Source of the DNA: Petrosia ficiformis | Lineage: Eukaryota > Porifera > Demospongiae > Haplosclerida > Petrosiidae | Assembly: GCA_947044365.1 (NCBI GenBank) | Contig: OX345637.1 | Coordinates: 7,205,701-7,269,700, forward strand | DNA: 64,000 nucleotides | Direction of reading: 5' to 3' | In this document: piece by piece, positions 12,471-25,138 of the stretch | Numbering within the stretch: the stretch's first letter is position 1 | Layout of the letters: the number at the start of each line of letters is the position of its first letter | Program-made: the position numbers and the translations under genes | The notes under the pieces: generated by a model | Databases searched by the model: none | What the model was told of the DNA's origin: nothing | The model's input: the letters and a program-made list of their open reading frames with translations, nothing else

Positions 12471-13480
12471 TAATATACTTGCCTTGAGAGGCCTGATAAT
12501 AATAGACTTTACCACAACACAGTTGCCATGGTAGCATACACCATACATCCATAGCAGATACTCAACAAGGTGAGGAAATACTTAGTTTCATCAAAAAACA
12601 TAATTTTCGTAATTTTGGATATGCCATTTAGTTCAGTAACAAATATCCAATTTTTTGACCTTTCTATTTATTCTTCAATCATTAATGTAGCAACACAACA
12701 ACTTGAAGTAGTAATTACTATTTTCAATTCTGACAGTGATTGAAATAAGAAATATGGTGAGACAAGTATTTTCTATATTTCTAACAAAAGTAGTTCATTG
12801 AAAAAAAAAAGGCACCTATAACACCCAGAATAGTATGTGATTCACAACAGATGCAAACTTTTTTTTACGAATTTGTTTTGAAAATTGAAATGGCCGTTTA
12901 TTTTTTATGACCTGACCTGTTATTATACTATGTATTAACTGGCCACTTTTCTATATGTAACTACTATGATTATAACACTGCTGCATTACTGTCTGTTCTG
13001 TACACTACAAACCTGGAGTCTAACACAGAGTGAGAAACTTCTCTTCTTCTATAATTACTGTTTGGTTTCTATGCATGTCATTAGTAATTCCAATACGTTT
13101 TTTGATGAACTCACTGCAGATTTTTCACCATTGATACATGACTAAAATCTTTACAAAAGTCAAGATGCAATTAGCTAAACTTCTCTCGACTCACAAGTAT
13201 GAATATGATTTTGCTACTATATATTAGGTATAAAATTGTCAAATAGGTTCCTGAAAACTACATATTGCAGCTGAAGCTAACATACAAGTGCACCATGCAA
13301 TTTGAAGTTAGCATCTACACTGCTAAATTATCACACTATAGGAAGTAATTGCATGTTGTTTGCAGAAATGAAAAGTACTATCTACATAAAATTTGTATAT
13401 AGTCAATTATTCATCTTTAAGAGAATTCATGACAAAAAGTTTATATATATTCTACTATACAAGAATTACTACTATCTTAC
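12471..13480 (-). other. Remainder of the large SIR2/ETS intron
   Basis: AT-rich sequence without recognisable exon or repeat. No better upstream exon for the 10875 acceptor was found here. Confidence 0.4.
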
Positions 13481-14656
13481 GTGCTAGTTTTCCACCATTG
13501 AACCATACGAATGTGTCTTCATCAAAGACAACAGCTAGAACAGTACATTTCACTAGTGTTTCAACTAATTCAGGTGAGAGTAGATTGTGCCAGAACTCCT
13601 GAAATTTATCCTCACTGACTGTAATAGCAAGAGGGTATAGCGTTATTCCTTTATATTCAAGATTGCTCATTAGCATGAAAATAATTCCAGGTAGTGATGA
13701 AATAGCTCTAGTTACTTTTACATACTCTGTTTTACTAGCCATTAGAAGGGAGACTGAATGGCCAAGATCATCAGGAGGGTAATCAACTAATTGACCTGTA
13801 GAAATTAATAATTAATAGCGCATGTTTAATGATATTCATAGATATTACACGTTACATGAAACGAGCCGTTACCATGGTTATGAATTAACAGGTACAAAGT
13901 AATTACAAACAAGGTTCAATGTCAATACTCACCTATTGCTTTCGAGGTATCTCCAATGATACACAATGCATTAGGAAGGGAAGCTTGATAAATTGGTAGA
14001 CACAAGGAAGGGTTAAAGTGATACTGCCATCTTTTCTTGCAGAGAAGCAAGGGTAGACGTGGCTTGTCATCACTAAATGATATTTGAGAAAGAAAGAATT
14101 GTAGATCTTGGTCATCTTCTCCTTCAAATCCTACACATACACACACTTTGTCTTGAAATGCATCAGCTACAGGTTTAGGTAATACTAATTCGTCGTTTTT
14201 CCAGGTCAGCATACTCTGTGCATCTGTGTAGACCCCAAATGGGTGCATTATTCCATTGCAAGTACCATTTCTCCAGTTCTCAGCTTGATCTGCAACGAGT
14301 GAATCTTGCTCAAACGCCTGTTCACAAATGTCATCTGGGTATAGATAGGCTATAAGTGCACCATGTTGCTGCAACTCCACAAGTGGTTGAAGTACTGGAG
14401 TTTGTTGCAAGTAGCAGTCAGTGGAATACGTCTCTTGTAGCCAGGACTGGAGTAATCCCTCTCGTTGAAGTCGACGAAGACGATACTCCATTGATGCAGT
14501 CTCTTCAATGGATTTAGATGCCTGTAATAACTGGCTTTTCATAGATCTGTACGTGACTGGAGGTGATTTTACATCACTTGTAAGAAAAGAATAAGTGAAC
14601 TGAGGTCCTAAGACAATAATAGTTCTTTCTGGTTGTAATTCAACTCGCGGATCCAT
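13481..14656 (-). CDS. Degenerate SIR2-like exons (N-terminal part of a SIR2-like/ETS gene model)
   Basis: Two exons, 14656-13933 and 13795-13481, phase-1 junctions. The start is taken at the ATG reading MDPRVELQPE because it aligns with MNPLLEVNPG of the downstream paralogue; an in-frame ATG at 14707 adds 17 residues. The glycine-loop strand is kept (TIIVLGP, residues 12-18), but the later SIR2 motifs are eroded: IAYLYPDDI (102-110) replaces the TTNYD-type motif and MHPFGVYTD (137-145) replaces the HG motif, so it is probably not an active NAD enzyme. Exon 2 ends FVWFNGGKLA at a strong donor (GTAAGA) in phase 1. Exon lengths over this part plus 8596-10875 total 2610 nt, exactly 870 codons. 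Alternatives: unseen exons lie between, or these are two genes. Confidence 0.72.
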
Positions 14657-14707
14657 CATACTGCACTGATGTATTAGACTATTCTCCGTTTTGTTATTTA
14701 GCTGCAC

Positions 14708-14898
14708 AAAGAGTTCGCCTTAGACGTGGCCGTAGTAAATTTGCACCCCTTATGTATATCAGAGATGAGATGGACCTTTCCACCCGACAAATGCACTTCT
14801 CACATAAACAGAAAATGAATTTACTTTGTGGTATTTTATATGCGGTTCACAGAGGTCAAAGAGGTCGGGCGGCAATTACCGAATAGGTCAAATTGAGT
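14708..14898. promoter_or_regulatory. Bidirectional promoter region between SIR2/ETS and WD40 genes
   Basis: Head-to-head start codons are separated by 191 bases (14707 to 14899). The gap holds AGGTCA at 14853-14858, AGGTCG at 14862-14867 (direct repeat, 3-base spacing) and a third AGGTCA at 14885-14890, which look like nuclear-receptor half sites. No TATA box stands out. Function is inference from position. Confidence 0.5.
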
Positions 14899-17800
14899 AT
14901 GGATGCAAGGTTGTTCTTCCGGTTAAACAACTGTGCCGCTGTGACAGCTGTTACTTACCATCCAATTCGAAGAGAGATTGTCACTGGACATGAAGGTATA
15001 CTGTGTTTTTTACTTTTTTAAATGTATTATACAATAATAAAAATTGTAAACAATAATGAGCCCCACCCCTTTCATGCATTTTCAGATGGTACTCTCAAAG
15101 GATGGGAGATTGACTGTGGGAAAATTTCAGTTACTTTACACCGCCATAAAAGCTGGATCACTGACATCTTCTATTGGTAAGGAGCACATATTTTCACACA
15201 ACAGAAAAAAACAGTAACAATACAAAGAAGCTTGTTGAATAACTTTGTATAGCCAAGAGAATGTGTACACCCTAACACTGTAAATCAGTTGGAAGAACAC
15301 TGTCTTTAGGCAGAAGTACATTTCACATTATTTGATGGGGACTACTTTTACTTTGTAAACTATGTGGCCAAAACGTTGTGTGCAGCATAATTAATGTGAC
15401 TAAGGGGGCATCTCCAAACTGAAGTTTGTACACTTAACGTCACAGTGACACTACTGCAAGACCCCCCCCCCACCCCTCCTCTTAGCATCATGAACTAGAT
15501 TACTCCAGTATATCATACTAACCTGTGCTTCCTTCCTTTTCAATGTTTAGCGTCACGCACACAACCACCCCATCCCCTTCGTGTCACTATGACGTTAAGC
15601 GTGCAAGTTTCAGTTTGGAGATGCCCCCTAAAAATTTCACTGTACATCTAAAATACGCTAATATAATAAATAGGACTTTTCATAAATGTTAATAATTACA
15701 AATCGTCTTCTTTAATTTTTGTAGGAGTGAAGGTCGTCTTTTATTTTCTTGTGGTGTGGATGGGATAATAGTTCATTGGACTCCAGGAGGTTTAATTAAT
15801 GGAGAGGTTGATGTACGTATTTAAATGTCACTTGCATTAAGAACATTGCTACTATAATTATGAGAGAATAATGGGAAAAAAACAGCTTTGATTTGAACCC
15901 AGGATCACCTGATTATGGTCAGATGCTTTTAACCACAAAGCTTACAGTGTAGACACCAGTGCAAATAACACCTTACATACTTACACAGTACATAATTGTA
16001 ATTGCATAATTCATAATTATTACGCAGGTTGGTAGTGCTGTATATGCTCTTGGTTGGAGTTCAAAACGTGACATATTGATATTAGGATTAGCAACTGGAA
16101 TAAGTGTTTTGGAACTCTCAGGTGTGTGAGATGACTATAAATACACTAATAGAGAATCATCCCCTTGGTTCCACAATAGACTTTACTGTTGTTTTAGTAT
16201 GACAATAATGATCACGTTTAGTTATAGTTTCTCAAATTTTAGTTATCTTTATACACAATGTAGTTGATTAACTAATAATTTTAGGCTTACAAAAGGGTTT
16301 TTTGGTTTTAGTTAACTAACCCATTAACTATTGGCCAATTTTGATTGAGTTAGTTAATACAATAGACTTGTAATTTAGTTATAGTCAATACTAATGGTAG
16401 TGATCTGTTTAAACTTTTATGACATCAGTACTTTACCAAACAGTGAGAAGAATTAATGTTGTATTTGTGGTCTTGCTGTGAATGCATGTACTATTGGTTG
16501 CCATAGTTACAGTTGCATATGCAACCAGTATTGATTTGTGAATGAAAAATAACTCCATTCTATTTGTAATTGACCTTTGCAATAAATCGCCATGGTTACA
16601 GCACTAAGTTGTTTGTCTGAAATTAAGTATGTAAATTAAACTTTTCAGTGTTCTTTTTGAGTGGTCAAGGTACACTTGCACTCAATTGCTAAACTGCACA
16701 ACAATTGATTAGGTAATGGTAAGCATAAACTGTATGCTACTACTAATTGCATCAGGTTAATGTAACTTGGTTCATATATGAACATATACATACATACATA
16801 CACATCTTACATGTGTACTTAAATACATATGGAAAGTAATGTATACATAAAATGTTTTCCCCTTCCATACAGACAAACATACTGCGCTGGGACATCCTTC
16901 ATTGGCAAAAACAAGTGTGTGTGTGTGTGTGTGTGAGTGTGTTGTGCGTGTGTCTGTCTGTCTGTCTGTGTCTGTGTCTATCTGTTTTCCTGTCTGTCTG
17001 TTTGTCTGTCTGTTTGTGTGTGTCAGAGTGATTTTTTTTTAATATCCTAATCTATGTGTGGATGTTATAATTATTCTGTCAACATACAACAGACATACAC
17101 ATAAGATAAGAATCCCCCTTAAATTATACACAAATAACACCCATTGTACAAATACGTGTAGTGCAGCCTTTTGTAGACTTATATACATAACTACTTTGTG
17201 TGCAAACTAAGGATATGCTTGCCAAGTGTCATGTACACCTTTGCTGAGGTAATTAATTATGGTGCATGAATCAGGCAGCTTAAGGAATGTGCAGTTCATT
17301 CATAATTAGTAAAGTTCAAAAAAAGCTGAAGCCATCATAGTGATTGTGATGAACTTTGTGGTTTATTATAAACCACAAAGACATCAGTAACATGGGAAGT
17401 ATACAAGACAAGAGGAAGACGAATTTTGTATTGTCTAAGTTTCTATGTTTTTCCTTTATATTATAAACAGTGTGTGTGAATCATTTTCAATATAGATAAA
17501 TCAACTATATACTGTGAACCCACACAAAATACCAGTTGTAACTAATACAGCTGAATTGATTTCAAGTATTTACAGTTTATTGTTACTGCATATATGTCCA
17601 GGCTACTTATTAATGTCATGTTATTTACAATATTGAGTTCATAATTATGTTCGTCAATCTTGGGACATGGCGATGAAATTAATATTTACAATGTATGACT
17701 GTAATGGAGTATAGTATAGTACTGTTATGTGTACTGTACCTATAGTTATATCACCCCCTTTTCAAAGACAAGCTACACTTTCCTGTAACCCCCCCTGCTG

Positions 17801-19654
17801 TGGGAAATACAATGTTGTAAGATTATAATTGTCTGTCAGGTACAATTACGCCTGAACTACTAATAATTTCACACTTATGTAATTTTCTATTAGTTCAAAC
17901 TATTGAACACAGTCATACAGACATGGTAAGATGTATTGTGGCTAGAGAGAACAAGGTCTACACTGCTGGGTATGTTTGGTGAAATTTCTCACTTTGTACC
18001 GTTGTGTTCATCTATTTTGTGCTTCATCATAATCAATGCTAGGACTATTAATGAAATCATTTTGGTAACGCTTTAATCAACTAAACCTTAACTAAATTAC
18101 AAGTTTGCTGTAATTAATAGTTAATGGATATGTTTAGTTAGTGAATTAAGTAAGCCTAATTCAGTTTATTATAACTGAGAGTCATGTTGCTAAATGGTCA
18201 CTAATGTGTTAGTAGATCAACAGTATAGTTTTATATTATATACTTTCAACTACATTTTTGTTGCAAATATTTTGTTCCATTCCTGGAAACAAGGATAGTA
18301 TATGCTCATAGTTCTGAGCTTATATATACATAATGATGTAAGTATACATTTTTGTGCCTTAAAAGGTTGTACTAGTAGATGAACATTCCACTAGAAAGAC
18401 ATTCCTTCAATTGATTCTTCCTTTGTTGATCATCTTAAGTTGATATTTCCTGTTTCACATTTCAAAACATAATACTTTCAGCAATTATTTTAATGAAACA
18501 AGACAAAAATGAACTTGCAAGTATTATATAATAATTATGAATTATCTATATATACAGTGTATCTTCCTCCATTGCTAAGTTATTATCTGTCTATTATCTA
18601 AGCTTATCACTCTATTTAATATTAGATATGACAAAAGACTGAGTATTTTTGAGGTGACACCACTCTGTGGTCGCCATGGCGAGAAAAAGCAACATCTGCA
18701 ATTAGTTTTTGTGTAAGTAAATCAATCAATAATGAACTGATAAATAATTATGAGACCAAGTTTTCAGAAGTCAACTAGAATAATTGGGGCAAACCTGAGC
18801 AAGCCCCACACTAGCCAGGTCTATGAATGCTCTCTCTAATCTTGCTTGATGAATGCCTTTTTAATGGACGGTTACTGTGTTTTCCTGTGTCTATTCTGTT
18901 AAATAGAAAACTATTTTAAAATCTTATTTGCTTAGACTTGCATCTCTGGTAATTATCATTTATATAGTTAGTTATTTACTAGCACTAAATCATGTTTTGT
19001 GAGCAACAGTGTACAATTGAATTATAGTGATATGTAAGCACACATAATTATACATTTAAAAAAAAAATTATTGAGCATGTAGGAACATCAAAACTGCAAA
19101 AGCAGACAGACAAAGATTGGGATGGTATATTAGCAACAAATTCAAACTAACCACTTCCACATAACAACCCTACGTAGAGTATAGTGTCTTATCACTCTCA
19201 TGTAGTATTCTGATGATAATTACGATGGATGGTGTTACTCATTCTCTTCTTCACTATAATACAAATCTCTGTTTACAAACAATAATGTACATAGTATTAT
19301 ATTATTGTTATTGTTTTTAAATAGTTCCTGAGCTAGTTCCAATGAGCTAAAAAATCAGTCCCCTGTTTACATCAAGTATACATTCCCTATTCTGATTGTT
19401 CCAAATGGTAGTATATTCCAAAGTCCCTTATTTTTACTGGTGATTATCTTAACCTACAAAATAAACGTTATGAAGAGAGCACAGCTGTATGGAGTGTCCT
19501 TCTTCCTATATTCAATATGTTAATCTTTCGAAAGAAAACAAACTTCATGTACCCTTTGAACTTGTAATACTGATAATGAAATATATTTTAAACATAGTTA
19601 CATACATACATGCATACATACATACATACATACATACATACATACATACATACA

Positions 19655-19688
<34 letters not shown>

Positions 19689-22600
19689 CATACATAAATA
19701 CATACATACATATATAATTAACATACATATATACTTACTTACATAAATATATACATGCATACATACATGCATTCGTAGTACGTATATAGTAAAGTATATA
19801 CATAAACAGTTAACACATACATACATACATACATACATATAGATTATACTAACTAGCACACACAAAGGTCATTTTACTGATGAACTATGGGCTGACATTA
19901 CAAGACCACAAATATCATACTCAGCTGTGATTTTCCAAGATATGTGGATATGTGAACAGTGGTGGTTTTGTCTAAACACATTTCAATTTAATTGAGCAAT
20001 TAAAAGTTATGCCAAATGAAATACTGTTGCCATGACAATAAATATGCTGCTCTTTTTTTTCTTTCTTCTCTTAGCAAGCACAATGCACATGAAGCTGGTA
20101 TCACTTGTCTTGAAGTTAGCCGAGACACCGATGGCAGTAGCTGGTAATATACCTACAATTACAACACACACACACACACACATACTGATTCATGCATACA
20201 TACAAACATACATACTACATACATACATACATACACACAATACATGAACATGTACACAGATAACTAGAGTATAGTGTAATTCCTATAACTATGATCAAAT
20301 GTAAACCTTCTGTACCCATTATGAAGAATTGCAACTATTGGCTATAGTTTGAATAATTGTATGCAAACAATACATAATGGTATGATGTATTTCCTGATTA
20401 AATGATGACCTTTACCATATATGAATATCATTAAGTTCATTGTCCAAAGTGTGTGTGCGTGTGTGTGTGTGTATGTGTGTATTGTAACTATATAATTATA
20501 TGTACGTATGTATGTATGTATGTATGTATGTATGTATGTATAATTATTATGTATTACTTAATGATGAACTAATGTAATTTGTATATATGTAATATAGATT
20601 ACATAATGATACATAATGTTTAGTAATGTATTTGTATATATGTAGTACACAGTTCATAGTTACAGTATCCTGATTAAATTATTAATCCCTCATGAAATGT
20701 TGATGTTTCCAGTCATAAGATCATACATTTTCAGTGTGGATTTCCTCTGCAGAAAATTACCATATTTAGTGATTACCAAATTCACACACACACATTATAG
20801 TGGTGTTAATAATTGCCTAAGGATGAACAATAACAGAATAATCATAACACTGTTTCCCTTTAACAAAATGTGTATAGTTGTTATGTTTACAAAACTTTAG
20901 GGAGTAGGAAGATTATAAAACTACAGAAGAACATTCTACAAAATTATTAACCGTACAGGAATAAAGAACATGTATTGTTATCATTCTCGTATTAATAACC
21001 TCCCCCCCCCCCCCCCCCCATTTCAATATATATAAACAAAATATTAAGGTATATTTGTGTCTCTATCTTGTTTTAGGATATTCACTGGTTCATTTGACAG
21101 ACAGGTCAAGGTTTGGTCACCAGATGGTACACTAATACATTCAATACAATTCACGTAAGAATATATGTCATGTGTTGCTTGCTAACTTAATCTCCAGGTT
21201 ATCATATGTTAAACAAAAAGGCCATCTAATGATTTGTTGTTCTGATTTGGGATTCTTGAAAACTTGAACACCAATCAAATTAAAGTAGTATGAAAGATAT
21301 CAACTGTTGTGTCTTGTTACTACTACACATGTGGAATGTCATAAGTATGTCATGTGATTGGATGCCACCTCGTAATCACATGACATATACCGAGTCAACA
21401 CAGTATTCTGACTAGCTTTCATCATGAAAGCGTGATAGCCTAGAAATGAGACTATAACCTATGTGGTAGTCTGGTAATGAGACTATAACCTATGTGGCAG
21501 TCTAGGAATGAGACTATGACCTATGTGGTAGTCTGGCAATGAGACTGTAACCTATGTGGTAGTCTGGCAATGAGACTATAACCTATGTGGCAGTCTAGGA
21601 ATGAGACTATAACCTATGTGGTAGTCTAGGAATGAGACTATAACCTATGTAGTGGTAGTCTGGCAATGAGACTATAACCTATGTGGCAGTCTGGCAATGA
21701 GACTACAACCTATGTGGCAGTCTGGCAATGAGACTATAACCTATGTGGCAGTCTGGCAATGAGACTACAACCTATGTGGTAGTCTGGCAATGAGACTACA
21801 ACCTATGTGGCAGTCTGGCAATGAGACTATAACCTATGTGGCAGTCTAGGAATGAGACTATGACCTATGTGGTAGTCTGGCAATGAGACTACAACCTATG
21901 TGGCAGTCTGGCAATGAGACTACAACCTATGTGGCAGTCTGGCAATGAGACTATAACCTATGTGGCAGTCTAGGAATGAGACTATGACCTATGTGGTAGT
22001 CTGGCAATGAGACTATAACCTATGTGGTAGTCTAGGAAAGAAACTAAACCTATGTGGTAGTCTAGGAATGAGACTATGACCTATGTGGTAGTCTGGCAAT
22101 GAGACTATAACATATGGTCTAACTGAAACAATTGTTTTATAACTACAAGCCAAACATAATCAAATTAACAGTTAATTGCTGTTATTTTTGTGGCTGTTTT
22201 ATTAAAAGGGTATTTCCCAAGTATAGCGTGTCTACTATTATAGGTCAGGTTTCTTGGTTAACAACATCAAACACAAACTCTTAATTAGACATTGTACTTC
22301 TGAAAACTTGTAGTAAATGTTGACCCCTGTGGTATTATTCCTCACTCATAGGAATACAGTTACTGGATTATGCTTTATGCTTGAGACACATGTACTTTGG
22401 ATAGCTGCTGGAACTTGCACACCATCACATTATGATCCCAAATCTGGAGATAATGTGAGAGGAGTATAGAATCATAATAATGTATAAATATTGAAGTCTC
22501 AGTTTCAATTCAATTGAATGCATTCATAATTATGATGAACACATAATGTCCATTCAGGATATTGCCATGTAATAAATACTGTTTGTAAGGAATTTCAATA

Positions 22601-24565
22601 ACTATAATTAAGTGTCCTTCTACATAATTATACCATAATAGATACTATTTATGTTCGGAAGGAATTTCAATGACTTTAAGTATACTGTCACTATAATAAT
22701 TCCAATTGTAATTGTGTATATTATATTCAATCTGTTTCCTCTTTTTAGATTACTGACTATCTTGATCAATCTTCTTATTCCATGAAACAAGAACGAGTAC
22801 AAAATAGGTTGAGTAGTATGGATGTATAGTTAACTATATACATACTGTCACTACTGTACTATGGTATAGTTAATGTAACTGTACTATGGTATAGTCTAAT
22901 GTTATGTATACACACTGTCATGACAGTATGTATACCTATCATTAAACTATACAATAGTACAGTTACATTAACTACACTACACTAGTGATAGTATGTATAC
23001 GTATCATTAGACTATACCATAGTACAGTTACATTAACTACACTACACTAGTGATAGTATGTATACGTATCATTAGACTATACCATAGTACAGTTACATTA
23101 ACTACACTACAGTAGTGATAGTATGTATACGTATCATTGGACTATACCATAGTACAGTTACATTAACTACACTACAGTAGTGATAGTATGTATACGTATC
23201 ATTGGACTATACCATAGTACAGTTACATTAACTACAGTAGTTAATGTAACTGTACTATGGTATAGTCTAATGATAAGTACTATAGTACAGTAGTAACAGA
23301 CTAATAGCATGGTTGATTATCACCCACTCACTTACCATATGAATATTAGATAATCCTAGAAGCAGATGCATCATAGAAAACAGCAGATATATTAATGGAA
23401 CTTCATTTCATAATGATATCACGATGATTTCATTAGATACACAGATTGCCAAACCAATAGTTAGTTGTGTAATAACTACAAATATTAGGTGGTTAGTTCT
23501 AATTAATACATAGATCATTGGTTCTGTAAATTCAGAGATTACAAAACCAGTAGTTCATTGATGAGACTACTAAACCAGTAGTTCATTGATGAGATTACTA
23601 AACCAGTAGTTCATTGATGAGACTACTAAACCAGTAGTTCATTGATGAGACTACTAAACCAGTAGTTCATTGATGAGACTACTAAACCAGTAGTTCATTG
23701 ATGAGACTACTAAACCAGTAGTTCATTGATGAGACTACTAAACCAGTAGTTCATTGATGAGACTACTAAACCAGTAGTTCATTGATGAGACTACTAAACC
23801 AGTAGTTCATTGATGAGACTACTAAACCAGTAGTTCATTGATGAAATTACTAAACCAGTAGTTCATTGATGAGATTACTAAACCAGTAGTTCATTGATGA
23901 GATTACTAAACCAGTAGTTCATTGATGAGACTACTAAACCAGTAGTTCATTAAATTGATAAGATCACTAAACCAGTTTCTCCCCATTATATACAGATAAG
24001 TTTTTCCTGAAAGGTCAAAAGTTCAACTTTCAGTATCTATAATAATATCATTAAAAGTTATTGTGTTTTCTTTTCAGCTTACAGGGGATCATTCAATACT
24101 TGAAGTATGTTCCTGAAACTAATGACATCATTGGTAGGGGATCTTATAAATACATGTGTTTGTATGCAAAACATTTGTATGTATTCACATGTACATAGTT
24201 GCATACATGTATATACACAAGTACATTACGTATATTTACATAATGTGTACATACATACATACACACACACATATACATGTATATACATACATACATACAT
24301 ACATACATACATACATACATACATACATACTGTGATACATACATACATACATACATGCATACATACATACATACATATATATATTTATATATACATATAT
24401 ACATCCACCATACATACATACATACATACATACATACATACATACATACATACATACTGTGATACATACATACATACATACATGCATACATACATACATA
24501 CATATATATATTTATATATACATATATACATCCACCATACATACATACATACATACATACATACA

Positions 24566-24599
<34 letters not shown>

Positions 24600-25020
24600 C
24601 ATACTTACTTATACACACATATAATTATGTACATTCACACACACACACACACACCCACACACAGGTATCACAACTACTAAGGATGTATCAATAGTACGAT
24701 ACAATAAAAGCTCATGTGTATGTTGCCAACAGCAACAAGATATCCAGTGTGTTACTTATAGTAAGAAGACACTAGTTATAATCATATGTTATTATTACAC
24801 TTGTATCTAAAGTATAGGAATAGTAGGAGTCAGTGGCATGAGCCAATGAAAATAGTAACCTAATAATCGAATGATATGTTATGAAATAATTATTATAACA
24901 TCAAACAAAAATAAACACACACACACACACACACATACACACACACACATACACACACATACACACACATACACACACACACAGACACACACACAGACAC
25001 ACACACAGACACACACACAG

Positions 25021-25051
<31 letters not shown>

Positions 25052-25101
25052 TACACACACATACACACACATACACACACACACACACAAACACAGACAC
25101 A

Positions 25102-25138
<37 letters not shown>

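Noticed and set aside
21440..23957. Regular short repeats resembling a CRISPR array
   Set aside because: Units are contiguous with no unique spacers, lie in an animal intron, and no cas genes are present; they are minisatellites.
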